Below the pieces are notes generated by a model. The model saw only the letters and a program-made list of their open reading frames with translations, was not told the DNA's origin and did not search any database. Source: Lepus europaeus (Eukaryota; Chordata; Mammalia; Lagomorpha; Leporidae). Taken from it: a DNA stretch of 64,000 nt. Numbering within the stretch: position 1 is the stretch's first letter; the number at the start of each line of letters is the position of its first letter. The DNA is taken from NCBI RefSeq assembly GCF_033115175.1, contig NC_084839.1, positions 35,077,501 through 35,141,500 on the forward strand, read 5' to 3'. Positions 20,654-31,353 of this stretch are shown here, one piece after another. The translations under genes and the position numbers were made by a program.

Positions 20654-21010
20654 TTTTTTTTTTCTTTTTATTTATTTTTTGACAGGCAGAGTGGACAGTG
20701 AGAGAGAGAGAGAGAGAGAAAGGTCTTCCTTTTTGCCGTTGTTTCACCCTCCAATGGCCGCCGCGGTTGGCGCGCTGCGGCCGGTGCACCGCGCTGATCC
20801 GATGGCAGAAGCCAGGTGCTTCTCCTGGTCTCCCATGGGGTGCAGAGCCCAAGCACTTGGGCCATCCTCCACTGCACTCCCTGGCCACAGCAGAGAGCTG
20901 GCCTGGAAGAGGGGCAACCGGGACAGGATCGGTGCCCCGACCGGGACTAGAACCCGGTGTGCCGGCGCCGCTAGGCGGAGGATTAGCCTATTGAGCCGCG
21001 GCGCCGGCTA
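20654..21010 (-). mobile_element. CSINE, young, full length, perfect TSD
   Basis: Minus-strand young copy ending GAGCCGCGGCGCCGGC. Bounded by identical 18-bp TCAGCCTTATTTTTCTTT at 20636-20653 and 21011-21028. Confidence 0.95.
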
Positions 21011-21404
21011 TCAGCCTTATTTTTCTTTGTAGCTCTTCTCACCCTCTGACTTACTCGCTCATTGCATTGGAGTCTCTCCCAGCTACAGTGCGAGATCCAC
21101 AAGCACAAGGACTGTTTCACCCTCGTGCATTCTCACTGCCTAGCATTGTAATTAGACCTACACCTGGTTCTCAATAACGTTTTGTTAAATTAATGAATTT
21201 TACTAAAAAGCTATTTCAGTTTCTTCACTGCATTATTGCTCAATTAGTATTAGAAGATGAATAATTTTCCCAAAGCTATACAATTAGCTGCTTAGTGCCC
21301 AAATTCAGAACCTCTGATTCTCACAGTCCAGAGAGGTTTCTGTGACAGCAGATTTCTTCCCTAAAAGTAATTTGTTTTAGCATTTTATCAATTTCTTGAG
21401 AGTT

Positions 21405-21695
21405 GGCTTAGGGATACCCACAGCCCATACTGAAGTGCAGTTTTCAGTCCCAGCTACTCTGCTTCCAATCCAGCTTCCTGCTAATGCCTCCTGGGAACCA
21501 TCAGGTGAAAACCCAAATAACTGGGTCCCTGCCACCCATGTGAGAGACCCAGATGGAATTCTGAGCTCCTGACATCAGCCTGGCCCAGCCATGGCTGTTG
21601 CAGACATTTGGGGAGTGAACCAGAAGATGGAAGATGGATCTCTGTCTCGCTCTCACATTTCTCTCTCCCTGCTTTTCAAATAAATAAATTAAATA
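21405..21695 (+). mobile_element. CSINE, old
   Basis: GGCTTAGGGATACCCACAGC head region; ends TTTTCAAATAAATAAATT. Confidence 0.82.
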
Positions 21696-21702
21696 GTAAA
21701 AA

Positions 21703-22027
21703 TTTTTAAAGATTTATTTCATTTATTTGAAAGACAGAGTTACAGAGAGAGGTAGAGACAGAGAGAGGTCTTCCAGCCGCTTATTCATTCTCCAGTTGGC
21801 CACAACGGCCGGAGCTGCGCCGATCTGAAGTCAGGAGCCAGGAACTTCTTCTGGGTCTCCCAAGTGGGTGCAGGGGCTCAAAGACCCAGGCCATCCTCTA
21901 CTGCTATCCCAGGCCATAAGCAGAGAGCTGGATGGGAGGAGGAGCAACTGGGACTAGAACCAGTGCCCATAAGGGATGCTGGCACTGCAGGTGGAGGATT
22001 AACCTACTGCACCACAGTGCTGGCCCC
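21703..22027 (-). mobile_element. CSINE
   Basis: TTAAAGATTTATTTCATTTA to CACCACAGTGCTGGCCCC. Confidence 0.9.
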
Positions 22028-22409
22028 AGTAAAATTTTTTTAAACAAAAATTATAAACAATTCAAAAGACCTACCCCATTTTACCCTAAAATTGCTGTAT
22101 TAGGTTATGTTCTGTGAAAAATTGTTTATTGTATTTTTATGCACAAATACCCCTATCCCTCCTCAGCCAGATGCAGCTTATTCAGAGTTTCTCACCCAAT
22201 GTTTCTCACACAGATCATTTTAACTATAATTTTAAAATTCTTAGTCGGTCTTCCCATTATTTTCCTGGACTTTACACTTATTCTGTCACAATCTTGAAAG
22301 GCATTTTGATTTCCATTACCTCAGATTTCAGTGAAGCAGTTTTACTACTGTCTTGGAAAAGGTGCTAATGAGGTCCAAGTTTTGTTTCCCATAGTAGCCC
22401 TCCAGCTTT
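22028..22409. other. Intergenic, no gene seen
   Basis: AT-rich, unrecognised. Confidence 0.4.
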
Positions 22410-22745
22410 TATTTATTTTTTAAAATTTTTTACTTATGTATTTGACAGAGTTATAGATAATGAGAGAGTGATAGAGAGAGACAGATCTTACTTCCATTGG
22501 TTCATTCCCCAAATGGCCACTACGGCTGGCACTGTGCCAATCCGAAGCCAGGAGCCAGGTGCTTCCTCCTGGTCTCCCATGTGGGTGCAAGAGCCCAAGC
22601 ACTTGGGCCATTCTCCACTGCCCTTCCTGGCTGCAGTAGAGAGCTGGACTGGAAGAGAAGCAACCGGGACTAGAACCCAGTGCCCATATGGGATGCCGTC
22701 ACCTCAAGGCGGAGGATTAACCAAGTGAGCCACGGCGCCAGCCCC
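22410..22745 (-). mobile_element. CSINE
   Basis: TATTTGACAGAGTTATAGAT to GAGCCACGGCGCCAGCCC. Confidence 0.9.
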
Positions 22746-22767
22746 CAGCCTTCTAGCTTTTATAAAA

Positions 22768-22935
22768 AGGGACAGCACTGTGGGATAGTAGACTAAGCCT
22801 TTGCCTATTGTACCTACATCCCATCTGGGTAGTGAACCAGCAGATGGAAGACCTTTTTCTCTGTCTCTCCCTCTCTGTCTGTAACTCTACCTCTCAAATA
22901 AATAAATAAAATCTTAAAAAAAAAAAAAAAAAAAG
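22768..22935 (+). mobile_element. CSINE with internal deletion
   Basis: Head (GGGACAGCACTGTGGGATAG) jumps from CATCCCATCTGGG straight to TAGTGAACCAGCAGATGG, so about 170 bp of the middle is gone; (AAAT)n and A(18) tail kept. Confidence 0.88.
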
Positions 22936-23662
22936 AGGACAACTGAATATTTGGAATACTGCAGGGAGAGTATAAATCACCCAACACAACCTTTATACCA
23001 CCTGATTTACAATCTTAGTTATGCTAGGTATACTCCTTTTCATCTTCCATTCTTCAAAAGCCTGTATGATACACTTAATAAGTGTTAGAATAAGTGTTAG
23101 CTATTGTACTTAAGAAAGCACCAGAATAAAAAGATAAATGTAAGGACTTTGCCCTCAGATAAGTCTAGTAGGATACAAACACATAAAATACATATTTTTA
23201 AAACCAAATTACTTTTCAGAGTGCTCATCAAATTTGTTCAGAGTTCTAATCAAATTGTTCACAAATCATTTCCCTCTTTTCTCTCTCCTGACTTTAGGTG
23301 CTGTGAAATTCCAGAGCAACTATTTCTTATGGTATTCTTATCACTGCATAATTTCTTTCCATGTAGATCCTTTGTTTATAACCAGTCATTGGTTTGTATA
23401 AACCTGCTCAATCTGGCATCTCTTAAGTTGTCTTCAAGCACACTCGTCCATATTTTGTGTTAGTATGTTCTTTCCGGCCCTTCCACCCTCCCACCAATGA
23501 GAAGACAATCTGGTTAAATGTTTTCTAGGATTTTGTGCCTCCAGATTTTATCCAAAAGCTCAACTGTTCTACAGTCTTAGAAAATATAATTTTTTAAAGG
23601 AGAGTCTCCCTCACTGCTACAGATCTGTAGGCATTCTGTAAAGGTAATATGTTTGCCTTTTG
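22936..23662. other. Intergenic, no gene seen
   Basis: Contains a 119-codon open frame (23104-23463) with no recognisable domain; likely chance. Confidence 0.4.
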
Positions 23663-24034
23663 TTATTTTTTAAAGTTTATTTAGTTGAAGGGCAAAGCTA
23701 CATAGAGAAACAGAGAGACAGACAGACAGACAGAGAGAAAGAGAGAAAGATATCTTCCATCCACTGACTACGAAAGGCCCTCAACAGCTGGGACAGGACT
23801 GGGCCAGGTCAAAGTCCAGAGCCTGGAATTCCATCTGGGTCTCCCATATGGATGGAACAGACTCAATTACTTAAGCCTTGAGCTTAAGTCATGTCAATTA
23901 GCACTCCTTCCAGGATGTACATTAGCAAGAAGTTACATCCAAAGCAGAGTCAGGACTCAAACTGGACACTCCAGGATAGGATGTAGGTATCCTAAGTGGT
24001 GGCTTAACCTGCTGTGCCATAACACTCACCCTGA
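23663..24034 (-). mobile_element. CSINE, old, with (GACA)n
   Basis: AAGTTTATTTAGTTGAAGGG, a GACAGACAGACAGACAGA tract (23718-23735), ends TGCCATAACACTCACCC. Confidence 0.85.
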
Positions 24035-24067
24035 AACCTGCTTTTTTGCTGCATGTGACTGTTAATG

Positions 24068-24554
24068 TGTCAAATTGACAGGGCCATGGGGTGCCCAGAC
24101 ATTATTCCCAATGTGTCTATAAGGATGTTTGTGAATGACATTAACATTTGAGTAGAGGACATTGATCTACTGAATACGAGGAGGCCTTATCTAGTCATTT
24201 AGGTCCCAGAAAAAAAAAGGGTGAGAGGGAACTCCTCCTGCCTTACTGAGTTGGGATATTTCTCTTTTCCTGCCTTCCAACTAGAACTGTAAAATTGATT
24301 CTTTTTGAGTCTTAAATCTGTCATATTTGGGATGGAAATTTATAACATTGGCTCTCTTGGTTTGCAGGACTTTGAATTCTCACTGGAATTACACCATTGG
24401 CTCCTGGTCTTGAGGCTTCTCAGCCACTCTTATTGCATGAACCAATTCCTTATAATAAATCTTGATAGATAGATGTGTATATAGAGGATATAATATCAAC
24501 ATAGATATAGGCATGGACATAAATATTCCCAGGAGAACCCTGACTAATACTGTG
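24068..24554 (+). mobile_element. Solo LTR, MLT2-like (ERVL)
   Basis: TGTCAAATTGACAGGGCCAT, GGGGTGCCCAGACATTATTC, GAACTCCTCCTGCCTTACTG, CAATTCCTTATAATAAATCT, and a GAGAACCCTGACTAATAC end match the ERVL LTR pattern as I remember it. No internal viral genes follow. Confidence 0.75.
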
Positions 24555-24559
24555 CATTA

Positions 24560-25140
24560 TACCATAAACAATTTGCCAAGTCACTAAATATTCTACAATA
24601 TTATAATGTTCACATAGTAATTCACTATATGGATATCTTCTGTTGTAAGAAATTTAAGGTTGCTTTTGTTTTATATGTTTTACATAAAGGTTGGAATGAA
24701 AATAGCTTGCATAGATTTTATGCACATCCCTGATTGTTTCTTTAGAATAATTCCATAAGTTAAATTGCTGGGCTAAAGAGTCTGAAAAGTATAAAAAGTT
24801 TTTAAAGCATGTCAATTAGCACTCCAAAATTGTCCCACCCATTTAAACACATTGTCAACAAGTCCACTTGGTTATTTGATTCACCATGTATTAGCTAATG
24901 CTGGGCTTTATAGTTTTGTAATTTTATGGCTTTGTAAACATTTGGTTTTAAAAATAGATATTTTTAATGTGTATTATGTTGATTAATAGGTTGAACAGAA
25001 GTTTATCGACAATTTGGAGTATTTTACCTATCTTTTGATTCAAAGGGACTCTTTCAATGTTAAGGACATCTATCCTTTTTGTATTCACTGATGTGTTTCC
25101 ATGACTTTTAGTATGCATAGTCAATTGATTTATTTTAGTG
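24560..25140 (-). mobile_element. Old L1 fragment, antisense
   Basis: Antisense L1 marks: CCCTGATTGTTTCTTTAGAA, GTTAAATTGCTGGGCTAAAG, CAAAATTGTCCCACCCATTT, TTAAGGACATCTATCCTTTT. Confidence 0.75.
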
Positions 25141-25274
25141 TATATAACTTGAAAAGTGTCATAACCATTTGATAAGATGTTATATTAATGACTAAATGCC
25201 AACTGTTACACTTGGTGATAAAAACAGGTATAAAATCATAGTTAGAAAACAGGCTTTAATAATATATGCAGTCC

Positions 25275-25592
25275 ATGGGGCTGGCGCCGTGGCACCTGCA
25301 GCACTGGCATTCCATGTGGGCGCCAGTTCTAGTCCCAGCTGCTTCTCCTCCAATCCAGCTCTCTGCTATGGCCTGGGAAAGCAGTAGAAGAATGGCCCAA
25401 GTGCTTAGGCCCCTGCACCCACACGGGAGACCCAGAAGAAGCTCCTGGCTCCTGGCTTTGGATCGACACAGCTCCAGCCGTTGCAGCCATTTGAGGAGTG
25501 AACCAACAGAAGGAAGACCTTTCTCTCTGCCTCTCCCTCTCACTGTAACTCTACCTCTCAAATAAATAAATAAAATCTTTTTTTAAAAAAAA
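25275..25592 (+). mobile_element. CSINE
   Basis: GGGGCTGGCGCCGTGGCACC head, AATAAATAAATAAAATC tail; short deletion after the head. Confidence 0.92.
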
Positions 25593-25609
25593 AATATATA
25601 TATGTAGTA

Positions 25610-25905
25610 CCAGGGAGAGGGCAGTTTACCTAGCGGTTAAGATGCTCACCTCCCATATGGAAATGTTGGATTCGTTTCCTGGCTCCAGCTCCTGACTCCA
25701 GATTTCCACCAGTGCAGAAACTTGGGAGCCCAAGTGATTGGGTTCTGGCCACCCACATCAGAGTCCCGAATTGTGTGCCTAGCTCCTGGCTCCAGCCCTG
25801 GCTCATTTGGGCAGCTGGGGACCGAACCTGTAGATGGGCGCTCTTTCTTTCTCTGCCTCTCTAATTAATTAATTAATATTTAAAAATAAAAAAATCTAGA
25901 GAATC
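25610..25905 (+). mobile_element. CSINE, old
   Basis: CCAGGGAGAGGGCAGTTTAC head; TTAATTAATTAATATTTAAA tail. Confidence 0.78.
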
Positions 25906-26210
25906 AGGTCTCACAGCTGAGGGTTCCATATCCATGAATTTAATCAACTGTGGGTTGGAAAAATTGAGTCTACTGAACATGTACAGATTTTTTTCCTTGT
26001 TATTATTCACTAAATAATACAATATAACAAATACTTATATAGCATTTACAAGGTATTAGTTTTTATAAAACGTAATATATAGAGGATATACATAGGTTAT
26101 ATGCAAATATGAACATTTTATATGAGGAATTTGAGGATCTGAATTTCAATATCTATGGGTGGTCTGGAACCAATCCGTCATGGCTGCCGAGGGGTGACTG
26201 TATTCCAAGT
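25906..26210. mobile_element. MER2-like DNA transposon (Tigger-type), non-autonomous
   Basis: GGTTCCATATCCATGAATTT, CTGAACATGTACAGATTTTT, AGGTTATATGCAAATATGAA, GGTCTGGAACCAATCC and a GAGGGGTGACTGTA terminus match MER2 as remembered. No transposase frame. Confidence 0.8.
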
Positions 26211-26284
26211 GCTGTGATAGCACAGGGCATTGCAGGAGCACATAGGATATCTGCTTATTTTGGTCTGAAAAAAAAGATCGAGAC

Positions 26285-26518
26285 CCCCATGTCTTCTAAA
26301 CCTCTGGTCAAATGTCACCTGATCAGGGAGGACTTCCCTGACTCTTGTACATAAAAAGCAAATATTTCATACCAAGTAGCTCTCCAGATTCCTTATTCTG
26401 CCCTAACTGGTGCAGCATGTAAAAACAGCTGGCATGTTATTTAATTCTTTTATTTCTTGTTTCTCTCCTCCCACCAGTGTCTCTCCCTTAAGAAAATCAA
26501 TTCCATAAGAGTGTTATT
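26285..26518 (+). mobile_element. L2 3' end
   Basis: TCAAATGTCACCTGATCAGG, GAGGACTTCCCTGACTCTTG and CTCCCACCAGTGTCTC follow the L2 3' pattern. Confidence 0.7.
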
Positions 26519-26534
26519 CACAGGAATTCATTTT

Positions 26535-26852
26535 TTTTAATTTTTTTTTTTTTGACAGGCTGAGTGGATAGTGAGAGAGAGAGACAGAGAGGAGGGTCTT
26601 CCTTTTTGCCGTTGGTTCACCCTCCAATGGCCACTGCGGCCAGCGCATCTCACTGATCCGAAGCCAGGAGCCAGGTGCTTCTCCTGGTCTCCCATGATTT
26701 GGGCCATCCTCCACTGCCTTCCCGGGCCATAGCAGAGAGCTGGCCTCGAAGAGGGGCAACCGGGATAGAATCCGGTGCCCCAACCAGGACTAGAACCCGG
26801 TGTGCCGGCGCCGCAAGGTGGAGGATTAGCCTGTTAAGCCAAGGCGCCGGCC
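26535..26852 (-). mobile_element. CSINE, young, with TSD
   Basis: GACAGGCTGAGTGGATAG to AAGCCAAGGCGCCGGCC; flanked by A(C/T)AGGAATTCATTT on both sides (26520, 26854). Short internal deletion at GGTCTCCCATGATTTGGG. Confidence 0.92.
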
Positions 26853-27138
26853 CATAGGAATTCATTTAAATAGGTGTTGAATGAAAAGAAGGAAGCCTCT
26901 TGTGTGTTGGTAGAAGAGGTTTGCCTCATCCTTGTCCATCGCAGCTCCTCCCTTCATCTGTTCTCTGTGTAGTCACTTCTGCCTCTTTTTTTTTTTTTAA
27001 TTTTTTTTATTTTTTGGTCATCTCAACCTCTCCCTCTCCATCTCACTCAAGCCCCCTAACTGATTGATCTTCCTGGCTCAATATTAGCCTCCCGTAAACC
27101 ATTCTCCTCACCAGATTGATCTTTCCAATTAAAAATAT

Positions 27139-27471
27139 TTTTTAAAAAGATATATTTTATTTATTTGAAAGGCCGAGTTACAGAGAGAGAGAGACAGAGA
27201 GAGACAGAGAGATCTTCCATCTGCTGGTTCACTCCCCAAATTACCACCATGGTCAGAGCTGAGCCAATCTGAAGCCAGGAGCCAGGAGCTTCCTCCCGGT
27301 CTCCCACATAGGTGCAGGGGCCGAAGCACTTGGGTCACCCTCCACTGTTTTCCCACACATTAGCAGGGAGCTGGATGGGAAGTGGAACAGCCAGGACTCT
27401 AACCAGTGCCCACTTGGGAAGCCAGCATTGCAGGCAGTGGCTTACCCCATTAGGCCATAACGCCGACCCCC
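27139..27471 (-). mobile_element. CSINE
   Basis: TTTAAAAAGATATATTTTAT to GGCCATAACGCCGACCCC. Confidence 0.9.
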
Positions 27472-27699
27472 AAATGAAAAAGTTACACAGCAGGTAAAGG
27501 TAAAGAAGCCACTTCAGAGAGAATATTTTAAATAAGAGCAACAGGAGTGTGACTCCACCTTTATTAGCAAACATTTTGGGGCTTCTATACAAAGAGGTCA
27601 GCACCCTAAACATCACTTAAAACAATTCAGTGGACACCTTGTGGCAAGCCATGTGTGGAGACTGGGTGGGGAGGATGTACAGAATAATACTGTTCTCCT

Positions 27700-27895
27700 G
27701 AGGACTCACTGCGTGTACAGGTACTGTCTAACTGCCTCATGTTCATTGTTCCCCACAACTCTTTGATCATGACTCTTTTTCCCTAGTAGCAGATGAGGAA
27801 ACAGAGGACGCAGTAAGGCCAAGAAGGGACAAAACCAGGATTCAAAGGTAAGCAGTTTGGCTTCACAGTCTGTGCTTGTTACTGTTTGACAACCT
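27700..27895 (-). mobile_element. MIR-like SINE
   Basis: Contains AGATGAGGAAACAGAGGACG, then AAAACCAGGATTCAAAGG, the usual antisense MIR blocks. Confidence 0.6.
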
Positions 27896-28639
27896 TAGTG
27901 ATAAGCATTGTTGGAGAGGTAAGAGGCACCTCAAATCAGCAAGGAGAATTTATAGGGTTTGGTCACCCATGGGAGGGGAAAAGGACAGGGAGTCTGAGGT
28001 AGAAGAAGGTGCTAGTTTTAGAGGTCAATAAATAATATCCTTATTTCTCCCCTGAGTTCAGAACTCATGAGAGGCTGATGCAAGACTCAGGTGGAAGGAG
28101 ACCAAAGTATGACCTTTATGATTAAGTTGATAGTGATTGTGGTTTCTCATGTGCTGTCAGGTGCACTCTTTAATAATTCACCCCTCATTAAACAGATTTA
28201 CCCACCTGGTGCCAGGCACAGCTGGAGATCAAAAAACAAACTCTTCCTATTTTTTGATATTAGACTTCAGAGAGGCTGGCTCCAAAACAAAAGAATCCAG
28301 AAGGCATTTAGTTCTCCATTACCACACTTTTCCAGTACCTTCTGTCACCTCCCAGCTAGCAATCAGCTCACCAGCCAGGAATATTCCTCTAGTACAAAAT
28401 TTCCCTAATGGAATCACTAAGAAGAGAGAATAAGTACCCCCCAACAGCATCTCTGAAAACTTAACATTATTGACAACACAAGTGTTAGTCCTTGAAGTGG
28501 GGAAAAATAGAATCCCAATCCTAAAAAATACTAAAGAAAAACAAATGACTATATATATGTGTTCCTTGGGAATAGGGAACCCAGAAATTATGTGGTAGAA
28601 AGTTCACAGCTTGTTTTCAAGAAATTCCTAGACTTATTT

Positions 28640-28770
28640 TTTGGACACTTGAATTCACTTAGTAAGTTCATTTATTAATGCCTACTTTGTTCCAGGGAAT
28701 GTGCTAAAACTGGGATATAAAGCTGAATAAAACACAAGTGAAGCCTTGAAGCTCCCAGGCTACTGGTAAA
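28640..28770 (+). mobile_element. L2/MIR-like fragment
   Basis: TTATTAATGCCTACTTTGTT, CAGGGAATGTGCTAAAACTG and GAAGCTCCCAGGC recall the 'last common' L2/MIR pattern. Weak. Confidence 0.4.
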
Positions 28771-29700
28771 AACAGGTGTATAAGTAGTTTGAATGCAGCT
28801 AGAGAAACACAAATAGAGACCTAGAGGGCCAGGAGAGTGATTATGCAGACAGAATTTGATGAGGTTTCAGAAAAGTAAAATTTGAGCTGTCTTGCATAGA
28901 GCATAGAAATTTGAATTCATTTGGTTTAGGCCAGAGGAAAGGAACCTTTGTTCTTGGATTGCATCTGGCTGTTATGTAGGTTTCTTTGGATAACCTTGAT
29001 CTAGCAGGTACTATTGCTGCCTCAAGAATGATTTCCCTCCTAATGGTCTTCAAGGCTGTTCCTCGCAGAACTGAGCCTTTCAGGTCTATGTGTAAAACTG
29101 AGCCTTGCAAAGCATAGTGGTTTCAGTTACTAAATTCCTGAAGCATAACTGAACTTTAAGGAATAAAAACAAGAATTTCTCTAAAATAACAACTCGGAGG
29201 CTGTGCTCCCATCATTTTTGTCCCTCTAATGTAATCCATTTGCTCTCCCCGTCTGTTTAAAAATCTGCACCTCTTTTTATTTTTCTTTTGATTATGCTCT
29301 TTTGCTTCTTAAGTACACTTGTGATTATTATAAATCATCATTTTAATAGTTTCTGTTAAAGTGTTCTGCTAGCTGTTTCTACTGTTAAAAATAGATTAAT
29401 TGAACCTCTAGTGTTGTATAGTGTTAAATAGCTTGATATTTGAAACTGGGCTTCCATTGTGCCCACCCTCATCCCCTCCTTCCTGGAGAAAAGAGATCTA
29501 CCAAAATTTTAGAGTAGTATTGTGATAATATTACACTTAAATGTCTTCTTCCTAATGTCAATAGTGCTAGGAAGTCATTTCAGTTTATAATGCTGTCTCC
29601 ATGTCCACAGTCCCATATGACTGACCATAATATTTCATTTCTGATTTTTCATGAAAATACATGCAAGTGCAGTGATGGTCCTAAGAACAGCATGAGATGC
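28771..29700. other. Intergenic, no gene seen
   Basis: Single-copy looking sequence between TTC39D-upstream repeats. An open antisense frame (28841-29110) has no recognisable domain. Confidence 0.4.
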
Positions 29701-30034
29701 GTTTTTTTTTTTAAAGATTTATTTATTTGAAAGAGTTACACAGAGAGAGAAGGAGAGGCAGAGAGAGAGAGAGAGAGGTCTTCCATCTGCTAGTTCACTC
29801 CCAATTGGCCGCAACTGCTGGAGCTGTGCTGATCCGAAGCCAGGAGCCAGGAGCTTCCTCCAGGTCTTCCACGTGGTGCAGGAGTCCAAGGACTTGGACC
29901 ATCCTCCACTGCTTTCCCAGGCCATAGCAGAGAGCTGGATTGAAAATGGAGCAGCCGGGACTTGAACTGGCGCCCATATGGGATACTGGCACAGCAGGCA
30001 GTGGCTCTACTCACTACACCATAGCAGCGACCCC
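29701..30034 (-). mobile_element. CSINE
   Basis: AAAGATTTATTTATTTGAAA to CACCATAGCAGCGACCCC. Confidence 0.92.
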
Positions 30035-30175
30035 AGGATGCATTTTTAATTCTTTGGATAATTCATCCCTTTAGTCTTAATTGGAGAGCCATGTAAATAC
30101 CTTCCCATTTCCAGCCAGGTTTGTGTCCCCTGAAGCTTCCCATATAGAAAATTTACAGCTATCAGTATACAATTC

Positions 30176-30497
30176 TTTTTTTTTTTTTTTTTTTTTTTTG
30201 ACAAGCAGAGTTAGACAGTGAGAGAGAGAGAGACAGAGAGCAGAGATAAAGGTCTTCCTTCCGTTGGTTCACCCCCAAATGGCCGCTATGGCTGGCGCTG
30301 CACCGATCTAAAGCCAGGAGCCAGGTGCTTCCTCCTGGTCTCCCATTCGGGTGCAGGGCCCAAGCACTTGGGCCATCCTCCACTGCCCTCCCGGGCCACA
30401 GCAGAGAGCTGGACTGGAAGAGGGGCAACCGGGACTAGAACCCTGAGTGCTGGGCCACAAGCAGAGGATTAGCCTAGTGAGCCACGGCGCTGGCCGG
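30176..30497 (-). mobile_element. CSINE, young, with TSD
   Basis: T(22) then GACAAGCAGAGTTAGACAG to GAGCCACGGCGCTGGCC; TATACAATTCT flanks it at 30165 and 30498. Confidence 0.93.
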
Positions 30498-30695
30498 TAT
30501 ACAATTCTAAAATAGAAATACATAAAGTATGCTCTTTTGAAATTGGTACATTAAAAAGATGGTTCAAAAAGAACCTCTTTTGTTTACAAAGGATTTACTT
30601 CAGAGTGTTTTTAAACAGCAGGTTTACTTTACTACATGCCAAATGATCTGAACTTTTTACAAATGCATCTTCTAGATAAATAAAATTATCTTTAG

Positions 30696-30985
30696 GGACA
30701 GGTGTTTGGTGTATAGTTAAGTGCTTGCATCCCATATATCAGAGTGCTTGGGTTTGAATCCCAGCTTTGCACCTGATTCCAGCCTCCTGCCAATGTGCAC
30801 CCTAAAAGGCAGCAAATGATGGCTATAGTACTGAGGTTCCTACCACCCTTATGGGAGACTTCGATGAAGTTCCTGGATCCTGACTTCAGCTTTGCTTAGG
30901 GCATTTGGGGAAATGAACAAGCAGATGGAAAATCTCTGTCTCTGTCTCTCTGCCTTTATTTAAACAATTTTTTAAATGAAATAAA
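30696..30985 (+). mobile_element. CSINE, old
   Basis: GGGACAGGTGTTTGGTGTAT head; ends CTGCCTTTATTTAAACAA. Nearest repeat upstream of TTC39D. Confidence 0.8.
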
Positions 30986-31077
30986 ACTCTCTTTTCTTTT
31001 CCCCCTGTCTGACATAGATGAGACTATCCTAATGCTGTACCTCACAGCTGGTTGTTTGTTTGTCTCCATTTTAACAG

Positions 31078-31200
31078 CGACACCTCAGGCCGTGCTTTGT
31101 GTGGAAGAAGTGTCCCCCATCAGGAGAGCAAGAAGCTACCCTCGTTGTGACCACATCACTCCATGTTAGATAGTTCCCATCTCTAAGTGGGGAAGCAAAT
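31078..31200 (+). other. TTC39D: Candidate TTC39D 5' UTR segment with splice acceptor
   Basis: A good 3' splice site (pyrimidine-rich stretch then TTTTAACAG ending at 31077) lies 123 nt upstream of the TTC39D ATG. The segment between is not repetitive. This suggests the ORF sits in a terminal exon joined to one or more untranslated 5' exons upstream. No first exon can be fixed from sequence alone. Confidence 0.45.
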
Positions 31201-31353
31201 ATGTCACTTATTCTAAGTAAAAGAGAAAATAATCAGAAGGACAAGTTAAATATGTCACTTACTCTAACTAAAGCAGGGAGTGACAGGGAGATCATGTTAA
31301 ATAGATCACTTTCTCTAAGAAGAGAAACTGATCAGGAGGACACCTTTGAGGAT
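31201..31353 (+). repeat. TTC39D: 51-bp x3 in-frame tandem repeat in TTC39D N-terminus
   Basis: Three consecutive 51-bp units (31201-31251, 31252-31302, 31303-31353) encode MSLILSKRENNQKDKLN, MSLTLTKAGSDREIMLN and RSLSLRRETDQEDTFED. The shared pattern is (M/R)-S-L-x-L, then a charged stretch. Units 1 and 2 are nearly identical over their first and last dozen bases. Confidence 0.85.

Noticed and set aside
23104-23463. 119-codon frame in a repeat-free stretch
   Set aside because: No recognisable domain, AT-rich composition, no splice or poly(A) context; chance open frame.
24068-24554. Possible endogenous retrovirus provirus
   Set aside because: Only a solo LTR-like sequence is seen; no gag, pol or env reading frames follow on either side.
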